From: Streptomyces sp. SID12488
Lineage (GTDB): Bacteria > Actinomycetota > Actinomycetes > Streptomycetales > Streptomycetaceae
Reading direction: 5' to 3'
Length of the DNA: 64,000 bases
Assembly (NCBI RefSeq): GCF_010548275.1
Contig: NZ_JAAGLT010000025.1
Location: 1-64,000 of the forward strand
A model generated the notes under the pieces. It worked only from the letters and a program-made list of their open reading frames with translations, was not told the origin of the DNA and did no database searches. Shown here piece by piece: positions 1-7,442 of this stretch (positions are counted from its first letter, which is position 1; each line of letters starts with the position of its first letter). The translations under genes and the position numbers were made by a program.

Positions 1-252
1 GGCCGGCGTCGGCGTGCCGTCACCGCGGCGGCCGGCGCGCGCTACCTCACCGGTTACGGCACCGCGCTGGCCGACACGGCGCGGCACGCCGACGCCGGCC
101 GCGTCCGTACCGCCGTCGAGACCGGCATCCTCGGCGCGGTCCCGCTCCAGGCCGCGCTGACCGCCGCGGCCGGAGCGCCCACGGCCGCCGCCGTGCTGTC
201 CGCTGTCCACCCGCTGGCCGGCCGGCTCGTCAAGGCGGTGTCGGCGACATGA
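1..252 (+). CDS. eboC: UbiA-like prenyltransferase (EboC-type), 3' end only
   Basis: Only the last 83 codons are in the window; the gene starts before base 1. The reading frame from base 1 ends at TGA 250-252, and the ATG of the next gene overlaps it (ATGA), which is operon-like coupling. The fragment is Ala-rich and hydrophobic, with segments such as YLTGYGTALADTARH and GILGAVPLQAAL, as expected for the C-terminal transmembrane part of a UbiA-family membrane protein. In ebo operons a UbiA-like protein (EboC) precedes the TIM-barrel, EboA, TatD and EboE genes, and that is the order here. The assignment therefore rests mainly on context; the fragment alone is not diagnostic because the aspartate-rich motifs lie upstream of the window. 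Confidence 0.55.
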   Translation, partial: GRRRRAVTAAAGARYLTGYGTALADTARHADAGRVRTAVETGILGAVPLQAALTAAAGAPTAAAVLSAVHPLAGRLVKAVSAT

Positions 253-1109
253 GCGGACGCCTCCCCCTGCGCTTCGGCTACGGCACCAACGGCTTCGCCC
301 ACCACACCCTCGACGAGGCCCTGCGCATCATCGCCGACCTCGGCTACGACGGCGTCGCCCTCACCCTCGCCCGCCACCACCTCGACCCCTACGCCAAGGA
401 CGCGCCCGCCCGCACCGCCCGGCTGGCCGGGCTCCTGGACCGGCTCGGCCTCTCGGCCGTCGTGGAGAGCGGGGACCCGCTGCTGCTCGACCCGGCCCGC
501 CCGCACCGGCCCGGCCTGCTATGCGAGCACGGCGCCGACGCCCGCGTGGACCTGGTGCGGCGCGCCGTACGGATCACCGCCGAACTCGGTGCCGACACCG
601 TGCACTTCACCAGCGGCCACACCCCCGAGGGCCTCACGGAACAGGCCGCGCTCGACCGGCTCGCCGCCGGCTGCCGGCCGCTCCTGGCCGCCGCCGAGAC
701 CCACGGGGTCACCCTCGCCCTGGAGCCCGAGCCCGAGATGTTCGTCCACGGCATCGACCGCTTCGCGGCGCTGCGCGAGCGGCTGGACGGCCATCCGCTG
801 CTGCGGCTCACCCTGGACGTCGGGCACGCCCACTGCGTGGAGCCGCGGCCCGTCCTGGACTGCGTCCACCAGGCCCTGCCCCACCTGGCCCACGTCCAGA
901 TCGAGGACATGGTGCGCGGCGTCCACCGGCACCTGGAGTTCGGCGCCGGGGAGATCGACTTCCCGCCGCTGCTGCGCGCCCTGGCTGATGGCGGCCACCG
1001 CGGCCTGGTCTCCGTGGAGATCCAGGACGGCTCGCCCGACGCCGCCCGGGTGGCCCAGCGCTCCCTGGCCTTCCTGTACGAGGCCGCACGAGTGAGGGAG
1101 ACGGCGTGA
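249..1109 (+). CDS. sugar phosphate isomerase/epimerase-like TIM barrel of the ebo operon
   Basis: A 286-residue protein of the xylose-isomerase-like TIM-barrel superfamily (AP endonuclease 2 family). It opens with an RFGYGTNGF strand. Residues that could form the usual metal site are visible: E159 in TLALEPEPEMF, D190 in LTLDVGHAH, H215 in HLAHVQIEDM and E257 in LVSVEIQDG, spaced as in sugar-phosphate epimerases. The start ATG overlaps the stop of the UbiA-like gene, and its own stop overlaps the GTG of eboA, so it is the middle of a tightly coupled operon. The substrate is unknown. In cyanobacteria the ebo cluster is known to act in precursor transport to the periplasm for scytonemin; the Streptomyces product is not established. 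Confidence 0.8.
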   Translation: MSGRLPLRFGYGTNGFAHHTLDEALRIIADLGYDGVALTLARHHLDPYAKDAPARTARLAGLLDRLGLSAVVESGDPLLLDPARPHRPGLLCEHGADARVDLVRRAVRITAELGADTVHFTSGHTPEGLTEQAALDRLAAGCRPLLAAAETHGVTLALEPEPEMFVHGIDRFAALRERLDGHPLLRLTLDVGHAHCVEPRPVLDCVHQALPHLAHVQIEDMVRGVHRHLEFGAGEIDFPPLLRALADGGHRGLVSVEIQDGSPDAARVAQRSLAFLYEAARVRETA

Positions 1110-1894
1110 CCAAGGTGTTCGCGGACCTCTGCGCCTGCCTGGAGGCACGGCTCGCACCGGACGCCGCCGCCTGGCTGGAGGCGGCCCTGTACGCGACGGC
1201 CACCGACCCCATGGCCGTCCTGGAACTCTTCCCCGTCGTCGCCCGGCACTGCGGCCGGGGCCCCCTGGACCCCACCGGCGCACCCGGAGCCCGCCCCGCC
1301 GCCGCCGGCTGGGCCGCGCCCGACGCGGCCCGCGTGGTCCTGCTGGCGGCCCTTCCGCCCGCGCCGGGGCTGCTGCCCGGCCTGCTCACCCGGCTCTACC
1401 GGGCGGGCGGCACCCCGGAACGCCGGGCGCTACTGCGGGCCCTGCCCGTCCTGGACCCGCTCCGCTCCGACCTGGGCGACGCTGCCGTCGGCCTGGTGCA
1501 CGAGGCGCTCCGCTCGCAGGACAACAGCCTCGTCGCCGCCGCCCTGAGCCCCTACGCGGCCCGCCACCTCGACGCCGCCGCCTACCGGCACGCCGTCCTC
1601 AAGTGCGTCTTCATGGGCGTCCCGCCGGTGATCGCGGAGGAGCGCGTGGACGCGGAGCTGGCTCGGATGCTCGCCGACCACGCCCACGAACGCGTCGCGG
1701 CCGGCCGGGACGTACCCGAGGACGTCTGGCCGGTCCTGGCCCGTTTCCCCGCCGTGGTGGCCGCCTCGGGGCTGCCCGGCGAGGCGGACCGCCCCGAACC
1801 TGGGCGCCGCGCGGCCGCCCGCCGCGCCCTGACCCGGCTCGCCGCGCACACCCCGGCCGGCGTCCCCGGCCACCGACTTCGGCCCTGCGAATGA
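1106..1894 (+). CDS. eboA: EboA domain-containing protein
   Basis: The product has 262 residues. It contains the family features of EboA: an N-terminal AAAWLEAAL segment, LLAALP and RALLRALPVLDPL stretches, SPYAARHLD in the centre, and a C-terminal block with VLKCVFMGVPP and ARMLADHAHERVAAGRDVP. EboA proteins are helical, have no known enzymatic activity and occur only with ebo genes. The start is GTG 1106, giving a GTGA overlap with the preceding stop. The protein ends at the TGA just before the eboB ribosome-binding site (AAGGAG). No signal peptide is evident, so it is probably cytoplasmic or membrane-associated. Confidence 0.8.
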   Translation: MTKVFADLCACLEARLAPDAAAWLEAALYATATDPMAVLELFPVVARHCGRGPLDPTGAPGARPAAAGWAAPDAARVVLLAALPPAPGLLPGLLTRLYRAGGTPERRALLRALPVLDPLRSDLGDAAVGLVHEALRSQDNSLVAAALSPYAARHLDAAAYRHAVLKCVFMGVPPVIAEERVDAELARMLADHAHERVAAGRDVPEDVWPVLARFPAVVAASGLPGEADRPEPGRRAAARRALTRLAAHTPAGVPGHRLRPCE

Positions 1895-1905
1895 AGGAGC
1901 ACCGC

Positions 1906-2781
1906 ATGCGCATCTTCGACCCACACGTGCACATGACGTCCCGCACCACCGACGACTACACGCGCATGCGTGACGCGGGCGTCCGGGCGCTGGTGGAGCC
2001 GGCGTTCTGGCTCGGCCAGCCGCGGACCTCCATCGGCAGCTTCACCGACTACTTCGACAGCCTTCTCGGTTTCGAGCCGTTCCGGGCCGGCCAGTTCGGC
2101 ATCCGCCACCACTGCGCCCTCGCCCTCAACCCCAAGGAGGCCAACGACCCGCGCTGCACCGGCGTCCTGGACGTCCTGCCCCAGTACCTGGTCCGCGACG
2201 GCGTGGTGGCCGTCGGTGAGATCGGCTACGACTCGATGACCCCTGCCGAGGACACGGCGTTCGCCACCCAGCTCGAACTCGCCGTCCGGTACGACCTGCC
2301 GGTCCTGGTGCACACCCCGCACCGGGACAAGGCCGCGGGCACCCGGCGCACCCTCGACGTCGTCCGCGAGTCCGGCATCGCGCCCGAACGCGTCTTGGTC
2401 GACCACCTCAACGAGGTGACCGTGGACCTCGTAGCCGAGGCCGGCTGCTGGGCGGGCTTCTCCATCTACCCCGAGACCAAGATGAGCCCGCCCCGCATGG
2501 TCGAGGTGCTGCGCCGCCACGGCACCGCCCGCACGCTGGTCGACTCGGCCGCCGACTGGGGCCACAGCGACCCGCTGACCACCCGCGCCACCGGCGATGC
2601 CATGCTCGCCGCCGGTATGACCGAGGACCAGGTCGACGAGGTGCTCTGGCGCAACCCGGTCGCCTTCTACGGCCAGAGCGGCCGACTGGACCTGGAAGGG
2701 GTCGACGGCCACCAGGACGGGACCGCCGCCCCGGGACCGGCGGTCTTCGCGGACAACTCGCTGCTGCGCGGGGAGCGGTGA
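1906..2781 (+). CDS. eboB: TatD-family metal-dependent hydrolase (EboB)
   Basis: A 291-residue amidohydrolase-fold protein. Metal ligands expected of TatD hydrolases are visible: H7 and H9 in DPHVHM, E105 in AVGEIGYD, H136 in VLVHTPH, H167 in LVDHLNE and an aspartate in LVDSAADWG (about 213-217). The ATG at 1906 follows AAGGAG at a good distance. An upstream ATG (1891) would overlap that ribosome-binding site and was not chosen. TatD hydrolases of the ebo cluster (EboB) are clearly separated from DNA-repair TatD, so a small-molecule substrate is likely. The C-terminal 30 residues, rich in Gly/Ala/Pro, look disordered. Confidence 0.8.
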   Translation: MRIFDPHVHMTSRTTDDYTRMRDAGVRALVEPAFWLGQPRTSIGSFTDYFDSLLGFEPFRAGQFGIRHHCALALNPKEANDPRCTGVLDVLPQYLVRDGVVAVGEIGYDSMTPAEDTAFATQLELAVRYDLPVLVHTPHRDKAAGTRRTLDVVRESGIAPERVLVDHLNEVTVDLVAEAGCWAGFSIYPETKMSPPRMVEVLRRHGTARTLVDSAADWGHSDPLTTRATGDAMLAAGMTEDQVDEVLWRNPVAFYGQSGRLDLEGVDGHQDGTAAPGPAVFADNSLLRGER

Positions 2782-2785
2782 CGCC

Positions 2786-3367
2786 GTGCGCTTCCGGCAC
2801 CGCGACGGCTCCCTCGTCCACCTCGCCTACTGCACCCACGTGCACGCCGCCGAGACCCTGGACAGTGTCACCGCCCAGCTCGACGCCTGCGCGGCACGGG
2901 TGCGCGACCGGCTCGGCACCCCCGTCCTGGGCGTAGGGCTCTGGCTGGCCCGGGACGCCGCCCGCGACCTCGCCGCGCGCCCCTATGAGGTCGCCCGGCT
3001 CCGCGCGCACCTGCACCGGCGCGGCCTGGAGGTCGTCACCCTCAACACCTTCCCGTACCAGGGCTTCCACCAGCCCGTCGTCAAGCACGCGGTGTACACG
3101 CCGGACTGGACCGACTCTCGCCGGGCGGCGTACACCCTCGACTGCGCCCGTGTCCTGGCCGGGCTGCTGCCCGACGACGTCGCCAAGAGCGGGACCTGCC
3201 CCCGAGTGGTGGTCCCGACCACGGTCGGCCGGTGCAGGGTTGCTCTCCCCGTGTGCCTCTCTCGGCGCGCGCATGTGCATCATGCCCGAGCGTCCACGCC
3301 GGCGGCGGCATCACTCACTGGCGAGTTCGCCATGGCGCAACCTTCGCCCGGCGCCCACGGCCGATGA
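2786..3367 (+). pseudogene. eboE: eboE, truncated by rearrangement
   Basis: From GTG 2786 (ribosome-binding site GGGAGCGG just upstream) about 132 codons read as an EboE metabolite-traffic protein: HLAYCTHVHAAETL, GVGLWLARDAARDLA, VVTLNTFPYQGFHQ, VYTPDWTDSRRAAYTLDCA. The family match stops near base 3184 after LAGLLPDDVA. The frame then continues as 61 codons of Cys/Arg/Ala-rich sequence with no resemblance to the family, up to the stop at 3367. EboE is normally near 390 residues, so roughly two thirds of the TIM barrel is missing and the product is probably inactive. Any downstream ebo gene (for example the EboF phosphatase) is also absent. Confidence 0.75.
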
Positions 3368-3846
3368 TCGTGCGCCCGCCACACGGCCGTGCGATCCCGT
3401 CAGGCAGTGCGGGGGCTCATCGGCGGGCCCCCGCCTCTCCGCGAACGCCGACGAGATCTTCCGCGACCTGAAGAATCCCGAGATGGCGTCGATTTGGAAC
3501 TGGCGGGCCGCCATCATGGCGCCCGGCCCGTTCACCCGCTCCGTCGGCAGGACTGCCTCGACGGCGTCTTGGGCGGCTGACGCGTTCCTGAAGTGTGGCT
3601 GCTGCTGGTGCGTCGGTTACGGGCGCTTCGCTGTGCGGTCGCGCAGTAGCAGCCACTGACTCGCGTCGGTGCCGCCTGAGCGCGCGGCCGGTCCGTGCAG
3701 CAGCACGGCGTAGGCCGTCCTCTCCGCCTTGCTGGGGGCGGCATACTGGCCGGGCGCCTCCGGGGTCGGGAAGGACCTCGTCATGCCTTTCCAGGCATTG
3801 TCCGCGTTCGGAGTGCTGAGCATCGGCCCTCCCGGGCTCAATAGGG
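3184..3846. other. rearrangement scar between two truncated genes
   Basis: About 660 bases lie between the last recognisable eboE codon and the stop of the radical SAM stub. I find no complete gene here. Codon-position GC bias is lost, and short frames on both strands match nothing I recognise. Two pieces look protein-like but cannot be named: on the plus strand around 3450-3540 (NADEIFRDLKNPEMASIWNW) and on the minus strand 3617-3823 (with PSKAERTAYAVLLHG). No terminal inverted repeats, transposase motif or tRNA are visible. The simplest reading is a deletion or decayed insertion that removed the 3' ends of both neighbours. Confidence 0.6.
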
Positions 3847-4086
3847 TCAGGCAGTGCAGTACGAGCACGCGTGCGTGCAGCCCCGATAGGGGTTCACCTT
3901 CCACTCGAACGGCAGGCGTGAGGCCCCGGGGACGCGGTTGATGATCGAACGGGCCCGGATCTCGTGGAAGGTGATCCCGCGGAACTCGGGAGAGTCGAAG
4001 GTACGGGTGGTCACCGCGTCCGCGCCGAACAACGCGGCGTCGGCCGGGCCGGAGCCGGACCCCACAGTGAGGTTCTCCCAGCGCAT
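3847..4086 (-). pseudogene. Rv2578c-family radical SAM protein, N-terminal stub
   Basis: Starting at ATG 4086 (ribosome-binding site GAGGAGGTGTC just upstream) the product reads MRWENL, then ALFGADAVTTRTFDSPEF and FHEIRARSIINRVPGASRLP. It ends with NPYRGCTHACSYC, whose CX3CX2C triad binds the radical-SAM iron-sulfur cluster. Two residues after the third cysteine it meets a TGA (3847-3849), leaving 79 residues of about 340 expected. The rest of the TIM barrel is not found in any frame downstream, so this is truncation rather than a simple frameshift. The family has the name of Mycobacterium tuberculosis Rv2578c; its substrate is unknown. The intact upstream SOS box shows that the promoter side was preserved. 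Confidence 0.8.
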
Positions 4087-4118
4087 GACACCTCCTCGGT
4101 AGCACTGACCACAGAATA

Positions 4119-4130
4119 GAACACATGTTC
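4119..4130. promoter_or_regulatory. SOS (LexA) box upstream of the radical SAM stub
   Basis: GAACACATGTTC lies 33-44 bases upstream of the radical SAM start, in the 182-base region shared with the divergent SRPBCC gene. It fits the actinobacterial/Bacillus SOS core GAAC-N4-GTTC. A weaker related sequence, GATCGTATGTTC, follows at 4142-4153. From memory, M. tuberculosis Rv2578c belongs to the LexA-regulated set, which supports the assignment. The box could also affect the divergent SRPBCC gene, whose start is 139 bases away. Confidence 0.6.
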
Positions 4131-4268
4131 CCTTGATCGTGCGATCGTATGTTCGAGTCTTGTGAAGCTCGCCGCCGGACCCCTTGTGAGACCCCGATTT
4201 GGGCGGCCGGGCGGCGGGGTGGTTGGCTGAGCGCGACCCACCGAAGAACCAGCTGCTGGAGGAACGCA

Positions 4269-4712
4269 ATGGCGCAGGTCGAGGCCACCACGGAGCGCAT
4301 CGTCGCGGCGGACGCGGAGACGGTGTTCGACGCCCTCGCCGAATACAGCGGCACGCGCGCGAAGGTGATGCCGGAGCAGTTCAGCGAGTATGAGGTACGC
4401 GAGGGCGGCGACGGAGAGGGCACCCTCGTCCACTGGAAGCTCCAGGCCACCAAGAAGCGCGTCCGGGACTGTCTGCTGGAGGTCAGTGAGCCCACCGACG
4501 GCGAGCTCGTCGAGAAGGACCGCAACTCCTCGATGGTCACCACCTGGCGTGTCACCCCGGCCGGCGAGGGCAGGTCGCGGGTCGTCGTCACCAGCGTCTG
4601 GGACGGCGCCGGTGGCGTCGGCGGCTTCTTCGAGCGGACCTTCGCCCCCAAGGGCCTCGCCCGCATCTACGACGGCCTCCTCGACAAGCTCGCCGCCGAG
4701 GTGGAGAAGTAG
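4269..4712 (+). CDS. SRPBCC (START-like) family protein
   Basis: A 147-residue protein. The start ATG 4269 is preceded by CTGGAGGAACGCA, a good ribosome-binding site; an open frame extends further upstream but has no such site. The N-terminus (VEATTERIVAADAETVFDALAEYSG) is typical of polyketide-cyclase/dehydrase-like SRPBCC proteins. It is followed by TLVHWKLQATKKRV, a central beta sheet, and the long C-terminal helix LARIYDGLLDKLAAEVEK that covers the ligand cavity. Members bind hydrophobic ligands; the ligand here is unknown. It is monocistronic and divergent from the radical SAM stub. Confidence 0.8.
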   Translation: MAQVEATTERIVAADAETVFDALAEYSGTRAKVMPEQFSEYEVREGGDGEGTLVHWKLQATKKRVRDCLLEVSEPTDGELVEKDRNSSMVTTWRVTPAGEGRSRVVVTSVWDGAGGVGGFFERTFAPKGLARIYDGLLDKLAAEVEK

Positions 4713-4715
4713 TCC

Positions 4716-4728
4716 AAGGGGCAACCCC
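4716..4728 (+). terminator. short hairpin after the SRPBCC gene
   Basis: AAGGGG-caa-CCCCT begins four bases after the stop codon (stop 4710-4712). It is a small GC hairpin without a T-run and a plausible but weak terminator. Confidence 0.35.
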
Positions 4729-4876
4729 TCGAAGGGCGTTGGCTCCCGCCCCCGCTCACCTCACCGGTTCGAGTGGATCTCCGCCCCTTGTGCCGTTACG
4801 CCGTAACTCGTCGCACTTGCTCGCAGTTGTCGCCCAAAGCGGGAATTGTCGGTAGGTGCGACGAGGGGAGCGGTAC

Positions 4877-7300
4877 GTGGGCGGGATCACTCTGGTGCAG
4901 GACGAACCGGCGACCGAGCTCCCTCCACCTTCTCCAGAACCTCCGCAACTCGGTCCGCGCCAGGTCCGGTTGGTGTTCTTCGGGCTCATGCTCGCGCTGC
5001 TGCTCGCCGCCCTGGAGCAGATGATCGTCGCCACCGCGCTCCCGAAGATCGTCGGGGAGCTGCACGGCCTGGACAAGATGTCCTGGGCGATCACCGCTTA
5101 CCTGCTCACCGCCACCGTCGGACTGCCCGTCTACGGCAAACTCGGTGATCTGCTCGGCCGCAAGGGCGTCTTCCAGTTCGCGATCGTCGTCTTCGTCGCC
5201 GGCTCGGCGCTGGCAGGCCGGTCGCACACCATGGACCAGCTCATCGCCTTCCGCGCCCTCCAGGGCGTCGGCGCGGGCGGGTTGATGATCGGCGTCCAGG
5301 CGATCATCGCGGACATCGTGCCGCCGCGCGAACGCGGGCGGTTCATGGGTCTGATCGGCGCCGCGTTCGGCCTCGCCTCGGTCGCGGGGCCTCTCCTGGG
5401 CGGCTACTTCACCGACCACCTCTCCTGGCGGTGGTGCTTCTGGTTCAACGTGCCGTTCGGTCTTCTGACGCTGGCCGTCGTCACCGTCGTACTGAAGCTG
5501 CCCAAGCCCACGGCCAAGGCCCGGCTCGACCTCCTCGGAGCGCTGCTGCTCGCCGTGGCCTCGACCTGCCTGGTGCTGCTGACGAGTTGGGGCGGCACCG
5601 AGTACGCGTGGGGCTCGCGCGAGATCCTCGGGCTCGGCGCCGGAGCGCTCGTGGCCGCCGTACTCTTCGTCGTCGCCGAGCGGTTCGCACCCGAACCCCT
5701 CATCCCGCTACGGCTGTTCAGGGACTCCGTCTTCAACGTCACCGGTCTGGTGGGGCTGGTGACCGGCGTGGCGCTGTTCGGCGCCGCCAGCTATCTGCCG
5801 ACCTTCCTCCAGATGGTCGACGGCGCCAGTGCCACCGAGTCCGGTCTGCTGATGCTGCCCATGATGGCCGGCATCGTCGGCGCGTCGATCGTCTCCGGGC
5901 AGCTCATCAGCCACACCGGCCGCTACAAGGTCTGGCCGGTCCTGGGCAGCGCCCTGTCGGTGCTCGGCATGTGGCTGCTGTCCCGCCTCGAAGCGGACAC
6001 GCCCCGGCTGCACTACAGCCTCTGGATGGCCGTCCTCGGCACCGGCATCGGCATGGTGATGCCGGTCCTGGTCCTCGCCGTGCAGAACTCCGTGCGCCCT
6101 GCCGACCTCGGCACCGCGACCAGCGCCAACAACTACTTCCGGCAGATCGGCGGCAGCGTCGGCGCCGCGGTCTTCGGCACCCTCTTCTCGAACCGGCTCG
6201 CCGAGTCCCTGCACAAGAGCCTCCCCACGCGCGCGGGTGCCCGTCTCCCCGACCCCGACTCGATCACCCCGCAGCTCGTCCACGCGCTTCCCCCGGCGCT
6301 GCGCGACAGCTACATCAGGGCGTACGCCGACGCCATGCCGGGCGTCTTTCTGTACCTCGTGCCGGTGCTGGTCCTCGGCCTGCTCATCGCCTGCTTCCTC
6401 AAGGAGAAACCCCTGGTGTCCCACCACACCGCCCCCGCCGCTCCCGACTCCGCGGGACCCACGACCACCCTGGCGGTCCCGGCGGCCCTCCCCCACCCCT
6501 CGGGCGGGGGGAACCCCGTCTCGCCTCGCTCGCCGTACGCGGCCGGAATCCCGGTGTGCGGCACCGTCCAGCACCCGGACGGGACCGTCGTACCGCGCGC
6601 GGCGCTCACCCTCATCGACGTCACGGGCACGCAGATCGGACGCGGCGCGAGCGCCGAGGACGGGCGGTACGCGCTGTCCACGCCCGGCTCGGGCGCGTAT
6701 GTCCTGATCGCCGCGGCGGGCGGTCACCAGCCGCAGGCGGTCACCGTGACCGTCGGCGAGCGGCCCGTCGAACTGGACCTCGTCCTCGGTGGCGCGGGGC
6801 GCCTGGCCGGCCGGGTGCTGACCGGGGACGGCGCTCCGGTCCCGGACGCCACCGTCACGCTCACCGACGTGCACGGCGAGGTCGTCGCCACCACCCGCAG
6901 CGGACCCGAGGGCGGATACGTCATCACCGAACTGGTGGCCGGCGAGTACACCCTCGCCGCCGGTGCGCCCGCGTTCCGCCCGGCCGCCCTCCCTGTCACC
7001 GTGCGAGCCACCCGGGAGACCCGCCAGGACGTCGGACTCGCGGGCGGCGCCGTCCTGAAGGGCACTGTGCGGGCCGGCGGCGGACGGCCCGTCGAGGACG
7101 CGCGGGTGACCCTGCTCGACGTGGCCGGCAACGTCGTGGACACGCTCACCACCCCGGCCGACGGAACGTTCCGGTTCGTGGACCTGTCCTCCGGCGAGTA
7201 CACGGTCATCGCCTCCGGTTACCCGCCGGTCGCCACCGTCCTCCAGGTGGCTGGTGGCGGCCGTACGGAACGCGACCTTCAGGTCGGGCACGAGGACTGA
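4877..7300 (+). CDS. MFS multidrug exporter (DHA2/EmrB type) with C-terminal carboxypeptidase-regulatory-like domains
   Basis: The start GTG 4877 is chosen because CGAGGGGAGCGG lies just upstream; the product has 807 residues. Residues about 30-510 form a 14-helix DHA2 transporter: LLAALEQMIVATALPKI in helix 1, KLGDLLGRKG for motif A, VAGPLLGGYFTDHLSWRWCFW for motif C, and NNYFRQIGGSVGAAVFGTLF late in the core. After a Pro/Ala linker, three copies of a beta-sandwich follow at about 558-640, 641-724 and 725-807. Each has the pattern G.V...G.PV.DA.VTL.D..G....T....DG.Y...L..GEYTL. DHA2 transporters place their C-terminus in the cytoplasm, where this carboxypeptidase D regulatory/transthyretin-like fold is not usual. 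The drug or metabolite exported is unknown, and no TetR or MarR regulator adjoins it. Confidence 0.9.
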   Translation: MGGITLVQDEPATELPPPSPEPPQLGPRQVRLVFFGLMLALLLAALEQMIVATALPKIVGELHGLDKMSWAITAYLLTATVGLPVYGKLGDLLGRKGVFQFAIVVFVAGSALAGRSHTMDQLIAFRALQGVGAGGLMIGVQAIIADIVPPRERGRFMGLIGAAFGLASVAGPLLGGYFTDHLSWRWCFWFNVPFGLLTLAVVTVVLKLPKPTAKARLDLLGALLLAVASTCLVLLTSWGGTEYAWGSREILGLGAGALVAAVLFVVAERFAPEPLIPLRLFRDSVFNVTGLVGLVTGVALFGAASYLPTFLQMVDGASATESGLLMLPMMAGIVGASIVSGQLISHTGRYKVWPVLGSALSVLGMWLLSRLEADTPRLHYSLWMAVLGTGIGMVMPVLVLAVQNSVRPADLGTATSANNYFRQIGGSVGAAVFGTLFSNRLAESLHKSLPTRAGARLPDPDSITPQLVHALPPALRDSYIRAYADAMPGVFLYLVPVLVLGLLIACFLKEKPLVSHHTAPAAPDSAGPTTTLAVPAALPHPSGGGNPVSPRSPYAAGIPVCGTVQHPDGTVVPRAALTLIDVTGTQIGRGASAEDGRYALSTPGSGAYVLIAAAGGHQPQAVTVTVGERPVELDLVLGGAGRLAGRVLTGDGAPVPDATVTLTDVHGEVVATTRSGPEGGYVITELVAGEYTLAAGAPAFRPAALPVTVRATRETRQDVGLAGGAVLKGTVRAGGGRPVEDARVTLLDVAGNVVDTLTTPADGTFRFVDLSSGEYTVIASGYPPVATVLQVAGGGRTERDLQVGHED

Positions 7301-7442
7301 GCGAGCGGGGCGCGTGTCTGTGCGCCGGAGCGGACCGTCCAAGAGCAATTACCGGATTGCCACACATCGCGACCGACCGGCGCCGTACGGTGGTGAGGAC
7401 GGCACAGATCTCGCGGAGCCGTGGGAAGAAGGAGCCTGCGCC

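Noticed and set aside
3617..4666. Minus-strand frame joining the SRPBCC antisense, part of the radical SAM stub region and the scar
   Set aside because: It mixes unrelated segments and uses the wrong frame for the radical SAM motif; no start or family supports a real 349-residue protein.
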